NCBI GenBank assembly: GCA_016782865.1
Contig: JADHXR010000055.1
Coordinates: forward strand, 1-43,294
Source of the DNA: Phycisphaerae bacterium
GTDB lineage: Bacteria; Planctomycetota; Phycisphaerae; Sedimentisphaerales; Anaerobacaceae
Length of the DNA stretch: 43,294 bases
Reading direction: 5' to 3'
The notes below the pieces were generated by a model. That model was not told where the DNA came from. It worked only from the letters and a program-made list of their open reading frames with translations, and made no database searches. Shown here in pieces: positions 35,223-43,294 of this stretch. The translations under genes and the position numbers were made by a program. Each line of letters begins with the position of its first letter. Positions within the stretch are counted from its first letter, which is position 1.

Positions 35223-35261
35223 GTTCGACAAGCTCAGGGCAAGCTCTGAGCGCAGTCGAAC
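35223..35261. repeat. REP-like palindrome
   Basis: GTTCGACAAGCTCAGGGC and GCTCTGAGCGCAGTCGAAC form an imperfect inverted repeat. 'TTCGACTGCGCTCAG' type sequences are common dispersed bacterial repeats. Lies just beyond the promoter of LamG gene 2. Confidence 0.65.
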
Positions 35262-35301
35262 TGGCAACGACTACAAGTCAGCCGTGTAGGGACATACAAA
35301 A

Positions 35302-35335
35302 GGGGCCTGTACCGTACGAATTCGGTACAAGCCCC
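35302..35335 (-). terminator. Hairpin terminator after LamG gene 3
   Basis: GGGGCCTGTACCGTACGAAT and ATTCGGTACAAGCCCC pair over about 15 bp; on the minus strand the stem is followed by TTTTGT. 30 bp after the stop at 35365. Confidence 0.8.
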
Positions 35336-35364
35336 AACTCAAAGCGAGTATGGCGTATCAACTG

Positions 35365-37524
35365 CTACGGAGCGGGTCGATACAACGCAATGTCATCGAA
35401 GTACAGCGTACCTTGGCCACCCGGTCCCGGCGCGCCGGGATTCTTGGTGCCGAAGCCGATGGTCATGGTGGTCACATTGGCAAGCTCCACGTCCGCAAAT
35501 GCTTGCAGGTCGATCACCCACTCGGTCCATCTGACTATCTGCGTCGCATCCGGATCGTCGTGATACACCACAGACGTGCCGTTGAGAGCGACAAACATTC
35601 TATCGGCGGCATTCGCCGAAGCGCCTCTGAACCACAGTGACAGCTTCGCGACGCCTTGGTCGGTCCAGTCACGTGGATAAACCAGCGTCAAAGTCGCCTC
35701 GGAAATCTTGTTCGTGTTCTCGTAGCGATAAACAAGCGACTGGCCGCCGCCGTGAACAACGGTCTGCTCGGCGTACGGAGGAAGGTCATGACCGACCAGT
35801 GCTCCGTTTGTCGTGCTTGCGAAGCCGTCAATCCACTTGTCGAATATCCTGTTGATGCCAGGTTCACCGCCGAGAGGGTCAATGTCATCGTAGGACTCAA
35901 AATCATCCACGAGAATGAAGTCGGCCGTCGTGAACGCCCACACGAGACCTTTGACGGTGCCGCTCGGATAGACCTCATCTACGCGCCAGGCATAGCTGCT
36001 GTTCCAGGCAAGTCCTCCGGGATTGTAGCTCTCGGCGCCAAGTGCTCTGGGGCCGACATACTCGGGTGAGGCCGTTGTGGCGTTTTTGACGGCATCAGCA
36101 TCGGTGCCGACGTACAGCTCGTGCGAAGCGGCCGTTTCCGCCGGCGTCCAGCTCAGCGTTGAGATCATCTGCACATCCACCGCACCATTGGCCGGCTGTG
36201 GATTGCCCACGGCACCCGGCGTCGTAAAGCTCCAGATACCGCCCTTGTGTGTTTCAATACCGTCGAATTCGTCGACGCGCCAGTAAAGGACCTTTTCCGG
36301 CTCGAGAGTGCCGGGATCATAGCTTGGCGTTCCCAGCGGCATACCGCCGACGGCATTGCTCACATCGTCATAGTCCTCGCCGAGATAGACGGTGTGCAAT
36401 TTGGAGCCGTAACCTCCCGTCCAGGTGAAGGTCGCACCCGGATCTACAAACTCGGCACCGTCAGCCGGATCGGGGTTGTAAGCCGTTTTGGGCGGGATCG
36501 AGAAACTCCAGACGGTCCCTTTCCACGGACTGTTCGGATCGGCGTCATTGATCCCGTCGACGCGCCAATAGTAGGTCACGCCGGGCTGCAAGCCGCCCGG
36601 AGCGGGAAAGCCCGGAAAACCCACCACCTGAGACGCAAGCGCCGTGTTGCTTGCGAAAGCCTCCTCGGCGCCGTCGTTGACATCGTCGAAGTTTGCTGCG
36701 AAATACAAATCGTTAGAGACTGCGAAGTCTCCGGGCCTCCAGGAGAGACTGGCCCAGGTGTTCTCGTAGAGAGAGCCGTCTTCGGGCAAGGGAACTCGCG
36801 CAACGGGGAAGCCCTGGCCTGCCTCATTCATAACCGCCTGAATCTCGGCCTGAGTCAGGGCCCGATCGTAGATCCGAGCTTCGTCCAGCAGTCCGTCGAA
36901 CCACCTGTTCGTCGCATGCGGATTCTGGCCTATCGTCACGTCCATATCCTCAGCCGTGTTGATGGGCTCATCCGCAGAATCCGCGTTGCTCGTCTCCAGA
37001 ACCCCGTCCACGTAGAGCAGGGTCTCCACTACATCGGGCGAGCCGTCGTCCACCAGGACAACTGCCACGTGGTGCCATTGATCGTCTGTGAGAATCGTTG
37101 TACCGTAGTGGTATCCGTTGTGGACTTCGCAGCGTAACTGGCCGCCGTCGTTAATGCGTACGATCCACTTGGCGCCGGCGACTACAGGCGCCCAGCCGAA
37201 AATAACACCGGGAGCGGTCGTGGTCTTGATCCAGGCCATACAGGTACGAGAAATCGGCCCCAGGACACCTTTGTATCCGGGGATGACCACGTAATTGCCC
37301 TGTGAGACCCGCAGGGCGCCGCCTGTGTGTCCGTCGGTCCACTCGGGAGAGCCCACGAACTCGCCGTCGCGCCCGTAATCACTCGAATCGAGAGGCGTGG
37401 TCCCGGAGCCGTCATCAAACGTCCACCAGCCGACAAGGCTTGGGTCGTTGGCATAGCTTGTGCTTTGCGGTACAAGGCTCAGCACCAGAATCGAGATTGC
37501 GGTACAAGTGATTGTTCTCAACAT
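35365..37524 (-). CDS. Secreted LamG / Fn3-like repeat protein, paralogue 3
   Basis: 719 residues, AAAGGAGGAC before ATG. Signal peptide about 1-25 (ISILVLSLVPQSTSYA|ND). LamG domain about 28-235 (LVGWWTFDDGSGTTPLDSSD, GLLDEARIYDRALTQAEI), three Fn3-like modules with TYYWRVDGINDADPNSPWKG, LYWRVDEFDG and YAWRVDEVYP, and the shared C-terminal domain (ILVDDFESYDDID ... LYFDDIALYRPAP). The closest relative in the window appears to be paralogue 2. Surface or secreted binding protein by inference. Confidence 0.85.
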   Translation of the reverse strand: MLRTITCTAISILVLSLVPQSTSYANDPSLVGWWTFDDGSGTTPLDSSDYGRDGEFVGSPEWTDGHTGGALRVSQGNYVVIPGYKGVLGPISRTCMAWIKTTTAPGVIFGWAPVVAGAKWIVRINDGGQLRCEVHNGYHYGTTILTDDQWHHVAVVLVDDGSPDVVETLLYVDGVLETSNADSADEPINTAEDMDVTIGQNPHATNRWFDGLLDEARIYDRALTQAEIQAVMNEAGQGFPVARVPLPEDGSLYENTWASLSWRPGDFAVSNDLYFAANFDDVNDGAEEAFASNTALASQVVGFPGFPAPGGLQPGVTYYWRVDGINDADPNSPWKGTVWSFSIPPKTAYNPDPADGAEFVDPGATFTWTGGYGSKLHTVYLGEDYDDVSNAVGGMPLGTPSYDPGTLEPEKVLYWRVDEFDGIETHKGGIWSFTTPGAVGNPQPANGAVDVQMISTLSWTPAETAASHELYVGTDADAVKNATTASPEYVGPRALGAESYNPGGLAWNSSYAWRVDEVYPSGTVKGLVWAFTTADFILVDDFESYDDIDPLGGEPGINRIFDKWIDGFASTTNGALVGHDLPPYAEQTVVHGGGQSLVYRYENTNKISEATLTLVYPRDWTDQGVAKLSLWFRGASANAADRMFVALNGTSVVYHDDPDATQIVRWTEWVIDLQAFADVELANVTTMTIGFGTKNPGAPGPGGQGTLYFDDIALYRPAP

Positions 37525-37658
37525 CTTTTGTCCTCCTTTGAATGTGACTTAGAATGACCAACGATGCAAAGCCGTAAGCTTCACTAACACTTCACCTCCA
37601 TCAGGTTGTGTAAAGGACTTTCACCTCCAAGTTGCCGAACATGCTCGGCACACCAAAT

Positions 37659-37691
37659 GGGGCCTATGCCGGAATAATCGGCACAGGCCCC
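37659..37691 (-). terminator. Hairpin terminator after LamG gene 4
   Basis: GGGGCCTATGCCGGAATAAT pairs with ATCGGCACAGGCCCC (33-bp element) 30 bp after the stop at 37721; ATTTGGTGT follows on the minus strand. Confidence 0.8.
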
Positions 37692-37720
37692 GGGTGGAAA
37701 CAAAGCTACCGCATAAGCCG

Positions 37721-39937
37721 CTATAGAGCGGGCCGACGCAGCGTTATATCGTCGAAGTATAGCGTACCTGTGCCGCCGGCAGCCGGACTGTTCCTAGTGC
37801 CGACGCCAAGGGTAATGGTGTTGACGTTGGTAAGGTTTACGCCCGCGAATTCCGTCAGGTCGATGACCCACTCGTTCCATCCTGTCATCTGTGTCGCAGC
37901 GGGATCTTCGTGATAGACCACCGCATTACCAAGAGCAACAAATATCCGGTCGGCTGCATTGCCGGAAGCGCCGCGGAACCACAACGACAACTTCGCAACC
38001 CCTTCCTCGGTCCAGTCACGCGGATACACCAACGTCAGGGTAGCCTCGGAAGTCTTGCCGGCGTTATCGTAGGCATAGTTCATTGACTGGTCGCCGCTAT
38101 GAACGATGGTTGTCTCGGCATAAGGCGGTAGGGGATTGCCGACCAGGGCGCCGTTGGTCAGAGTCCCGAAGCCGTCAATCCACTTGTCGAATATCCTATT
38201 GATACCGGGTTGGCCGGGGAGTGGATCAACGTCATCGTAGGACTCGAAATCATCGACGACAAGGAAATCGCCTGTCGTAAAGCTCCAGACATTGCCGATC
38301 CACGGACTGCCCGGATTGGTGCTGTTAACTTCGTCAATCCGCCAGTAGTAAGTCGTCTCCAGCTCCAGTCTGCCAGCGTCATAAATCTCCTCGCCGAGCA
38401 GCGTGCTTGCCTTGTACTCGGGCGAAGTCTTGCCGGCATTCTTCACGGCATCTGCATCCGCCCCGAAATACACCTCATGCGAAGCGGCAAGACTCCCGGG
38501 AGTCCATTTGAGAATAGGCGTCGGCGATACATCGACAGCGCCCTTGGCCGGGTACGGGTCGGCCGCGGTGCCCTCGGTTGTGAAGCTCCAGACCTCGCCC
38601 TTGTGCGTGAAGGGGGGATCGAACTCGTCAACGCGCCAGTAGTAGGTCCTGGCCAATTCAAGCGGGCCCGGGGGCGTGAAGAAGGGATCTCCCAGAAGAG
38701 GACCCCCGGCAGCATTGTTGACATCGTCAAAGCTGTCGCCGAAATAGACGGTGTGCAGCTTCGCCTCAAAACCTCCTGTCCAGTTGAGCTCGGCGTCCAG
38801 GACCACAGACTCGGCACCGTCAGCGGGGACGGGGAGATAAGCTGTCTTTGGTGGAACCGAGAAGCTCCAGACGTCACCCTTCCACGGGCTGTCCGCGTTG
38901 GCGTCGTTAACCTCATCAACCCGCCAGTAGTAAGTCGTACCCGGGACGAGTCCATCCGGGAAAGGAAATCCGGGGAAACCTACAATGATATCCGTCCCGG
39001 CTTGATTGCCGATGAACGTATCGGCGGTGCCATTGCTAACATCATCGAAATTTTCGCCAGCGTATACGTCGTGAGTGACGGCGAAGCCTCCCGGCACCCA
39101 AAAGAGGTTCCCCCATGTACCCATGAGAAAGCCGCCATCGTCTGGCGTGGGGCCGAAGGCAAAAGGCCACACTTCAGCCGCGAAACCACGCAACTCATCT
39201 TGTGTCAGTGCAGCATTGCTGAGTATCCACACGTCGTCAATTATGCCCTCAAAATAACTGCCGCCCCCCGTAGCATTACCGTCGTGAAATTTCGATTCAG
39301 AATTTCGATATCCGATGCCGCAGTCATTCGAGCGGCTCCTCAATTCCGCGCCGGGCCCCACGGCGATCAGCTCTCCGTCCATCCACATCTCGAACTTGTC
39401 GTCTTCCTGAGCTGGGCCGGCGTCTCGGAGGACCATAGCAACTGAGTACCACACGCTGGAAGCAATTGGCGCAGAGATAAATGTACCTGTCCATTCCGGT
39501 GTATAATCGCTCAGATTCCATCCTCCGGCATAGACCAGACCTTCATGCACGTATATGACGAGTCCGCGGGTTGTGCCGCCTTCCTCATACACCACCTGTT
39601 TCTCCGATTTAGACACATCTGCACAATTGAATATTGCAATCACCGTGCGATTCTGGTTGGTGCTGAGGTTGATCGCAGTTGCATCCGGAATATGAACGCC
39701 GTCACTGGTCCCGTCAAACTGTAACGCCTTGCCCTTGAGGCCATCAACGACCTGTGGGCTTCCAACAAGATTGGCCGTATTGCTGTTGGCCGAATCATCC
39801 GGTACGTCGGCCCCGACATTGTCAAACAGGTACACATGACCATCCGTAACAGCAACCGGGTCGAGCTGGGCCATGGCATTGCCGGCCAGAGCCAGCACCA
39901 CAACAAACGAGGTTAGACAAACCAATCTCTTGCACAT
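37721..39937 (-). CDS. Secreted LamG / Fn3-like repeat protein, paralogue 4
   Basis: Start at ATG 39937 with AAGGAGGAC seven bases upstream and a signal peptide (MCKRLVCLTSFVVVLALAGN...AMA|QLD); the longer frame to 40039 has no Shine-Dalgarno. 738 residues. LamG-type domain about 25-230 (GVHIPDATAINLSTNQNR, GIIDDVWILSNAALTQDEL), three Fn3-like modules (TYYWRVDEVNDANADSPWKG, TYYWRVDEFDPP, TYYWRIDEVNSTNPGSPW) and the shared C-terminal domain (LVVDDFESYDDVD ... LYFDDITLRRPAL). First gene of the tandem array in transcription order. Confidence 0.85.
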   Translation of the reverse strand: MCKRLVCLTSFVVVLALAGNAMAQLDPVAVTDGHVYLFDNVGADVPDDSANSNTANLVGSPQVVDGLKGKALQFDGTSDGVHIPDATAINLSTNQNRTVIAIFNCADVSKSEKQVVYEEGGTTRGLVIYVHEGLVYAGGWNLSDYTPEWTGTFISAPIASSVWYSVAMVLRDAGPAQEDDKFEMWMDGELIAVGPGAELRSRSNDCGIGYRNSESKFHDGNATGGGSYFEGIIDDVWILSNAALTQDELRGFAAEVWPFAFGPTPDDGGFLMGTWGNLFWVPGGFAVTHDVYAGENFDDVSNGTADTFIGNQAGTDIIVGFPGFPFPDGLVPGTTYYWRVDEVNDANADSPWKGDVWSFSVPPKTAYLPVPADGAESVVLDAELNWTGGFEAKLHTVYFGDSFDDVNNAAGGPLLGDPFFTPPGPLELARTYYWRVDEFDPPFTHKGEVWSFTTEGTAADPYPAKGAVDVSPTPILKWTPGSLAASHEVYFGADADAVKNAGKTSPEYKASTLLGEEIYDAGRLELETTYYWRIDEVNSTNPGSPWIGNVWSFTTGDFLVVDDFESYDDVDPLPGQPGINRIFDKWIDGFGTLTNGALVGNPLPPYAETTIVHSGDQSMNYAYDNAGKTSEATLTLVYPRDWTEEGVAKLSLWFRGASGNAADRIFVALGNAVVYHEDPAATQMTGWNEWVIDLTEFAGVNLTNVNTITLGVGTRNSPAAGGTGTLYFDDITLRRPAL

Positions 39938-40078
39938 GACAGTCCTCCTTCGAAAATAGGGAAAGTTTGAATAAAATTGAGTTGTATCGGAACGACCGAC
40001 AATGATTTCACCTTCACTCACATTCACTTCTCGCGACAAAGAGCGTTTCTCAAGCAGCCAGAAACTTCACCATTATTA

Positions 40079-40108
40079 TTTGTACCACATTGCCCACCGT
40101 GCCGTCAA
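40079..40108 (-). promoter_or_regulatory. Extended -10 promoter of LamG gene 4
   Basis: TTGACG (40103-40108), 18-base spacer, TGG-TACAAA (-10 at 40079-40084) on the minus strand. Near twin of the promoter at 35166-35195. About 140 bp upstream of the start at 39937. Confidence 0.55.
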
Positions 40109-40335
40109 GAAAAATCTCTGCGACAGCCCGCCCGGCCGGCACTCTGCAAGATAGCGACCTGACACTGGTTTTCAACGTTTAAGGGCCCGCACTTTACCAC
40201 CACAGCGGGCAGACCAGCCGGGCCGGAGCATTGTAGTTCGCAGTCGAACGTGGTATCGTGGCGGCATTGAGAGGCCGTGACGGTTGGTCACTATGAGCCC
40301 TGCGAGCTTCGGCGGACGTCCCTGATAGGCCCTGC
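40109..40335. other. Gap between the LamG array and the prepilin-like gene
   Basis: About 230 bp, GC-rich, no supported gene. It holds upstream sequence of LamG gene 4 and the 3' side of the prepilin-like gene; no clear U-tract terminator seen. Confidence 0.4.
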
Positions 40336-41082
40336 CTACAACGCCTGGGGCTCGTAGCCGAGCCTGCCCCATGCCGCTTTCTGGACCGCGCGCAAATCCG
40401 GGTTCCCCGGCTGCGCAGCGTCGGAGATCGTCCCTTCGGCGAGTTTCACCGTGCGTGGATCTTTCCATTTCCAGTAGTCGCTGTGACCGTCGGCGAATGA
40501 GAAATTCGTGCCGTCCCCATGGCGAACCGTCGGCCGGTCCCACCAGCTTTCCCGGTCGTAGTGCACGGTCCAGCTATCGGGCGATATCTTGCCTTCGTCG
40601 ATGAACACGAACCGATCTCCAGGCCTGGTGATTTGATTTAGCCGCTTAATCATCAGGTCCTTCGTTCCCGGTATGCTCGTGGCACCATTCATCGCATCGA
40701 CGATCGCATAGGTCAGGACTTCTCCGCGAATCCCGGTGGGACATTTGAAGATATCGACATCCTCGCTGTACTTGTAGAGTATCCCGTCTTTGAGGTGCTC
40801 TCGCAGCTCTTGGGGGGTCCCTTGGACCTGCCAGCGCGCCCCTATCCAGGCCGGCTCGCCGGGTCGCGAGAAGAAGGTGCTGCCGTTGACGATCTTATCG
40901 TCATTCTCGTATGCGTACAACATCCACGCAAGGGTCAACTGCTTGACATTGCTCAAACACGCGGCACGCTGTCCCTGCTCTTTGGCCCGATGAAGCGCTG
41001 GCATCAGGACCGCAAGCAATATCGCTATAATTGCAATTACCACCAAAAGCTCTATGAGCGTAAAGCCTTTCAATCTGCGCAT
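40336..41082 (-). CDS. Prepilin-like protein, H-X9-DG type
   Basis: 248 residues. Canonical leader [22 protein letters not shown] with Gly at -1 and Glu at +5, then the hydrophobic assembly helix with [16 protein letters not shown]. The globular part ends with the H-X9-DG motif ([20 protein letters not shown]). Type II secretion pseudopilin or type IV pilin-like fold. It lies upstream of, and on the same strand as, the LamG gene array; whether it helps export those proteins is only a guess. AAAGGGAA lies before the ATG. Confidence 0.9.
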   Translation of the reverse strand: MRRLKGFTLIELLVVIAIIAILLAVLMPALHRAKEQGQRAACLSNVKQLTLAWMLYAYENDDKIVNGSTFFSRPGEPAWIGARWQVQGTPQELREHLKDGILYKYSEDVDIFKCPTGIRGEVLTYAIVDAMNGATSIPGTKDLMIKRLNQITRPGDRFVFIDEGKISPDSWTVHYDRESWWDRPTVRHGDGTNFSFADGHSDYWKWKDPRTVKLAEGTISDAAQPGNPDLRAVQKAAWGRLGYEPQAL

Positions 41083-41462
41083 GGTCGTTTCCCTTCTCTT
41101 TCAAAGAGAGCTGATCGATTTTATAGATACATTGTAACAGAAGCGGCTGTCCGTATGCAAGCAAAAGAGGGATTCCACGGCCAAGTCGGGACGAGGAAGC
41201 ACGAAGAAGAGGTTGAACAGCAACTGAATTAGACACGGATTAACACGGCGCTGCCTTTGGCCGCAACCAGACTGTTTGCTCACACCCGTTCGCTGCGCTC
41301 ACTCAAGACACGAAGACACTGAGTAGAAACAACCTATATCAGCAAATCTTTGTGTTCTTGGTGGCTTTGTGTGAGACAATCTAATTTACATCTTTGCCGA
41401 GGTGGCAAACCCAATCATTCTTTCCATTTGTGTATCTTACGGCCATCTGGTACACTGATTTC
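41083..41462. other. Gap with dispersed-repeat sequence
   Basis: No gene seen. Near 41310-41380, GACACGAAGACAC and its rough complement TTTGTGTTCTTGGTGGC resemble the common 'CACGAAGACACAAAG' dispersed palindrome. Confidence 0.4.
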
Positions 41463-41935
41463 ATGAAACCGACTGTCTACATTGAGACCTCAATCATCAG
41501 CTATGTTACGGCTCGAGCCAGTCGTGATCTCATCGTGACGGCCCATCAGCAACTGACGCTAGACTGGTGGGACCACGCCCTACCTAAACTGGATGCCTAC
41601 GTTTCACCTGTCGTTATTGAAGAAATAGCTAAGGGTGATCCTGTCGCAGCAGGTAAGCGTATAGAGAAGGCCAGCGTATTTGCAGTCCTGGAACTTTCTT
41701 CTGAGATTCAAGATCTAGCAGAAAATACTTTGCGGCTATCGACTTACCGGAAAAAGCTCGGGCAGATTCCTATCATTTGGCCATTGCCGTATGGCATGGT
41801 ATGGATTACTTAGTGACCTGGAACTGCACCCATATTGCAGGGGGACGGGTGAAACGAATCATTGAAGTCATCAACACCAAGCAAGGCATACTGACACCCG
41901 TTATCTGTACGCCCGAAGAGCTGATGGAGGTGTAA
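41463..41935 (+). pseudogene. PIN-domain (VapC-like) protein with a frameshift
   Basis: ATG 41463 opens MKPTVYIETSIISYVTARAS, typical of a PIN-domain toxin family, and runs 115 residues before wandering off-family near base 41731. The continuation is in another frame: AAIDLPEKARADSYHLAIAV, WHGMDYLVTWNCTHIAGG, VICTPEELMEV, stopping at 41935. One missing base near 41729-41731 joins them. Joined length would be about 157 residues, normal for the family. Either an inactivated ribonuclease toxin or a sequencing error. Confidence 0.75.
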
Positions 41936-41936
41936 T

Positions 41937-42107
41937 ATGCAAAATGATCCTATTGTCCAAGAGGTGCGAAGCATCCGTAAGGAGATTGAACAGCAGTTTC
42001 CTAACGCGAATGCGTATTACCAGCATCTGGAACAACAACAGGCCAGCTATAAACAGAAACTAGTAAAACGTCAGCCTCGACGTTCAACTCGGGCACAGGC
42101 TTCTTGA
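41937..42107 (+). CDS. Small partner protein of the PIN-domain gene
   Basis: 56 residues, ATG two bases after the PIN stop and preceded by GGAGGT overlapping that gene. Sequence begins MQNDPIVQEVRSIRKEIEQQ and ends in a basic tail (KRQPRRSTRAQAS). Short charged helical protein of the type that habitually follows this PIN family; presumed antitoxin or accessory. Intact although its partner is frameshifted. Confidence 0.65.
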   Translation: MQNDPIVQEVRSIRKEIEQQFPNANAYYQHLEQQQASYKQKLVKRQPRRSTRAQAS

Positions 42108-42228
42108 TAACGCCCCGAGAGCAGTTCATGTGGTCTGTGCGCCTAAGGATGACTATCTGGCCATCATTACGGCCTACCTGCCTGATGTAAATGAATGGAG
42201 CCCTGATCATCGGGAAAGGATAAAATGA
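42106..42228 (+). pseudogene. C-terminal remnant of a DUF4258-type toxin gene
   Basis: The frame encodes about 40 residues, RAVHVVCAPKDDYLAIITAY then LPDVNEWSPDHRERIK. This is the typical end of DUF4258 proteins (HVV...I-x-T-x-Y-x-PD...W). No start codon; the first half of the gene is missing. It abuts the stop of the PIN partner, so a deletion has fused the two loci. Confidence 0.6.
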
Positions 42229-42257
42229 TGAACTGTATTCATTGTCACAACCACTAA
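42225..42257 (+). pseudogene. Start of an MqsA/YgiT-type zinc-finger antitoxin, truncated
   Basis: ATG overlaps the DUF4258 stop (ATGA) and gives MMNCIHCHNH then stop. A CxxC right after the start and the overlap with a DUF4258 gene are the hallmarks of the zinc-finger antitoxin partner. The rest has been replaced by repeat sequence. Confidence 0.45.
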
Positions 42258-42333
42258 TCCTCACTAATCGGCACTAATCTTTGATCGGGCAGTAGCTTGT
42301 CGGTCATCAGTGCAGATTAGCGCAGATTAGTGG
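42251..42333. repeat. Palindromic repeat with CACTAATC units
   Basis: CCACTAATC (42251-42259) and GATTAGTGG (42325-42333) are outer arms; inner copies CACTAATC and GATTAGCG lie between. It truncates the zinc-finger remnant. Confidence 0.6.
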
Positions 42334-42675
42334 TTCTCGTTTGGCTTTTTGTTAGTAGTCTTTGATAGCTTAAAGAAAGGGCTGGCACTTGAAACCTGCC
42401 GATCAGTGACTCATCACCGAGGCAGGGCTCATTCCCTTTTCACAGCAAACAAAGAGGAAATCGGAAATCGTCAGTCATTACTGTTCCAGAACCGGTGGCT
42501 GATGCCGTTCTTCTATCGTCCTCCTAATAAACGGGGTCTGTCCCCAGTCAATCTAAGAAGAGCATGAGACCTAACCCGTTTCTATACGGTAACGTCAAGC
42601 TGCAAAGCAGTAGCATAACAAACCGAACATATTTCGGCTCAGGGGACAGGACGTATTTCTCTAGTTGACAGGAAC
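42334..42675. other. Gap with GGGGACAGG-type repeats
   Basis: No supported gene. Contains ACGGGGTCTGTCCCCAG (42531-42547) and CAGGGGACAGGACGTATTT (42640-42658), which look like arms of a dispersed repeat of the kind linked to REP-associated transposases. Confidence 0.4.
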
Positions 42676-42999
42676 CTATATGAATGACCCCGTTAATCGC
42701 CCCTTTGCAGGTAAGTTTGCCACAGTGTCTGAATAATGAAGAATTAAGACGTGACCCTTGACCCTCCCAACGAAACAATTACCCTCGGCAACGATGGCTT
42801 CAACCCGAGTTGCAATCATTTCATCGTGGAAGTCCCGGTACCATTTCCTCTCGTATGGACCTCGTACGACTTCATCTGTGTAACCACTTCTCTGATAGTC
42901 TTTATGCAGTGTGGGCCACTCAGACTTAGCGATGGTTTGTCCGGGCAGAACGAGCACATGAGCCACAAATGCGAACACGCCGATCCAATACCTGAACAT
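42676..42999 (-). pseudogene. 5' fragment of a secreted PQQ-propeller-like protein gene
   Basis: ATG 42999 with GGGAG seven bases upstream opens a signal peptide (MFRYWIGVFAFVAHVLVLPG) followed by SEWPTLHKDYQRSGYTDEVV and TRVEAIVAEGNCFVGRVKGH, as in outer-membrane-assembly BamB/PQQ-like beta-propellers of planctomycetes. After GHVLIL the sequence stops matching and ends at 42676, after about 107 residues; a full propeller would be several hundred. Truncated by rearrangement next to repeat sequence. Confidence 0.55.
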
Positions 43000-43294
43000 A
43001 TGTGTGCTCCCTATATGATTGATTACACGCACAGCATTTCCTCACCCCTGAGGCGCGCCTATTCATATCAAGCCAGTCCGACCGAAATAACCTCTGCAAG
43101 GTCAGCTACGTATGCTATCCTCTGACCTTTTCAAATTCAAGGTATGTCCCAAGGACAGTAATAAAGCCAAAGGTTTTGAACTCGATGAGTTTCATGAGAT
43201 ACAACCATGGGACCACGACTGAGTTCCTTCAAATCTGCGTCACAATATTCGGACAAGAAAACGCAAGGTTCAGAACAGCCCTTTGGATTTCTCG
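43000..43294. other. Right-edge region without a recognised gene
   Basis: Presumed promoter side of the propeller-like fragment. No frame with family resemblance or good Shine-Dalgarno on either strand. Confidence 0.4.

Noticed and set aside
33311..35563. 750-residue plus-strand frame
   Set aside because: Antisense shadow of LamG paralogue 2, extending across its promoter and a REP-like repeat; composition is not protein-like.
38210..39445. 411-residue plus-strand frame
   Set aside because: Antisense shadow of LamG paralogue 4; repeated segments mirror the Fn3-like modules.
1..43294. tRNA, rRNA and replication-origin signals
   Set aside because: Looked in all gaps for tRNA T-loop signatures, rRNA cores and clustered DnaA boxes and saw none, although parS suggests the origin may be within some tens of kb.

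Overview
The window looks like a planctomycete, most likely class Phycisphaerae. I infer this from family resemblance, not a search. The signs are several prepilin-like proteins with the H-X9-DG motif, large secreted LamG proteins with repeated 'TYYWRVDE' modules, a dockerin-bearing surface protein, and small secreted proteins of a type I associate with that phylum. Housekeeping genes are moderately GC-rich; gaps are full of palindromic repeats and gene fragments.

Layout. 1-1332: 5' part of topA (minus). 1739-2272: small membrane protein of CPBP type with a TTG start. 2287-10944 (minus): rdgB, an OmpR-type regulator and a sensor kinase in overlapping order, then a TolC / membrane-fusion / RND efflux trio, ending against a 3' fragment of a prepilin-like gene. 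11111-13545 (plus): guaB and a PAP2 phosphatase lipoprotein. 13742-18028 (minus): a 53-residue zinc-motif protein, dtd, an SDR oxidoreductase, an ankyrin protein and parB, with a phased array of four perfect parS sites (plus a fifth) upstream and no parA. 18600-19930: gene-free debris with a 208-bp MITE-like element. 19931-23126 (plus): glycerate kinase, a 13-cysteine membrane-anchored protein and a secreted protein of unknown function. 23177-24975: a truncated secreted-protein gene, a decayed transposon-like gene with a hairpin over its ribosome binding site, and another gene fragment.

25089-29220 is the most interesting part: a cobalamin riboswitch with terminator, then a secreted DUF4465/dockerin protein, a prepilin-like protein and a DUF71 (COG2102) ATP-pyrophosphatase with the sequence style of the B12-salvage branch. 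I read this as a B12 (corrinoid) capture and salvage locus of a kind not usual for Gram-negative bacteria: no BtuB is visible, and surface proteins take its place. A second copy of the MITE-like element lies between the riboswitch terminator and the first gene, and another palindromic repeat sits inside the riboswitch.

29334-39937 (minus): four tandem paralogous secreted LamG proteins, each with its own strong Shine-Dalgarno and each followed by the same style of hairpin terminator; two share a recognisable extended -10 promoter. 40336-41082: another prepilin-like protein. 41463-42257: remains of toxin-antitoxin-type genes (frameshifted PIN protein, intact small partner, truncated DUF4258 and zinc-finger remnants). 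42676-42999: 5' fragment of a PQQ-propeller-like secreted protein. I saw no rRNA, tRNA or CRISPR array.
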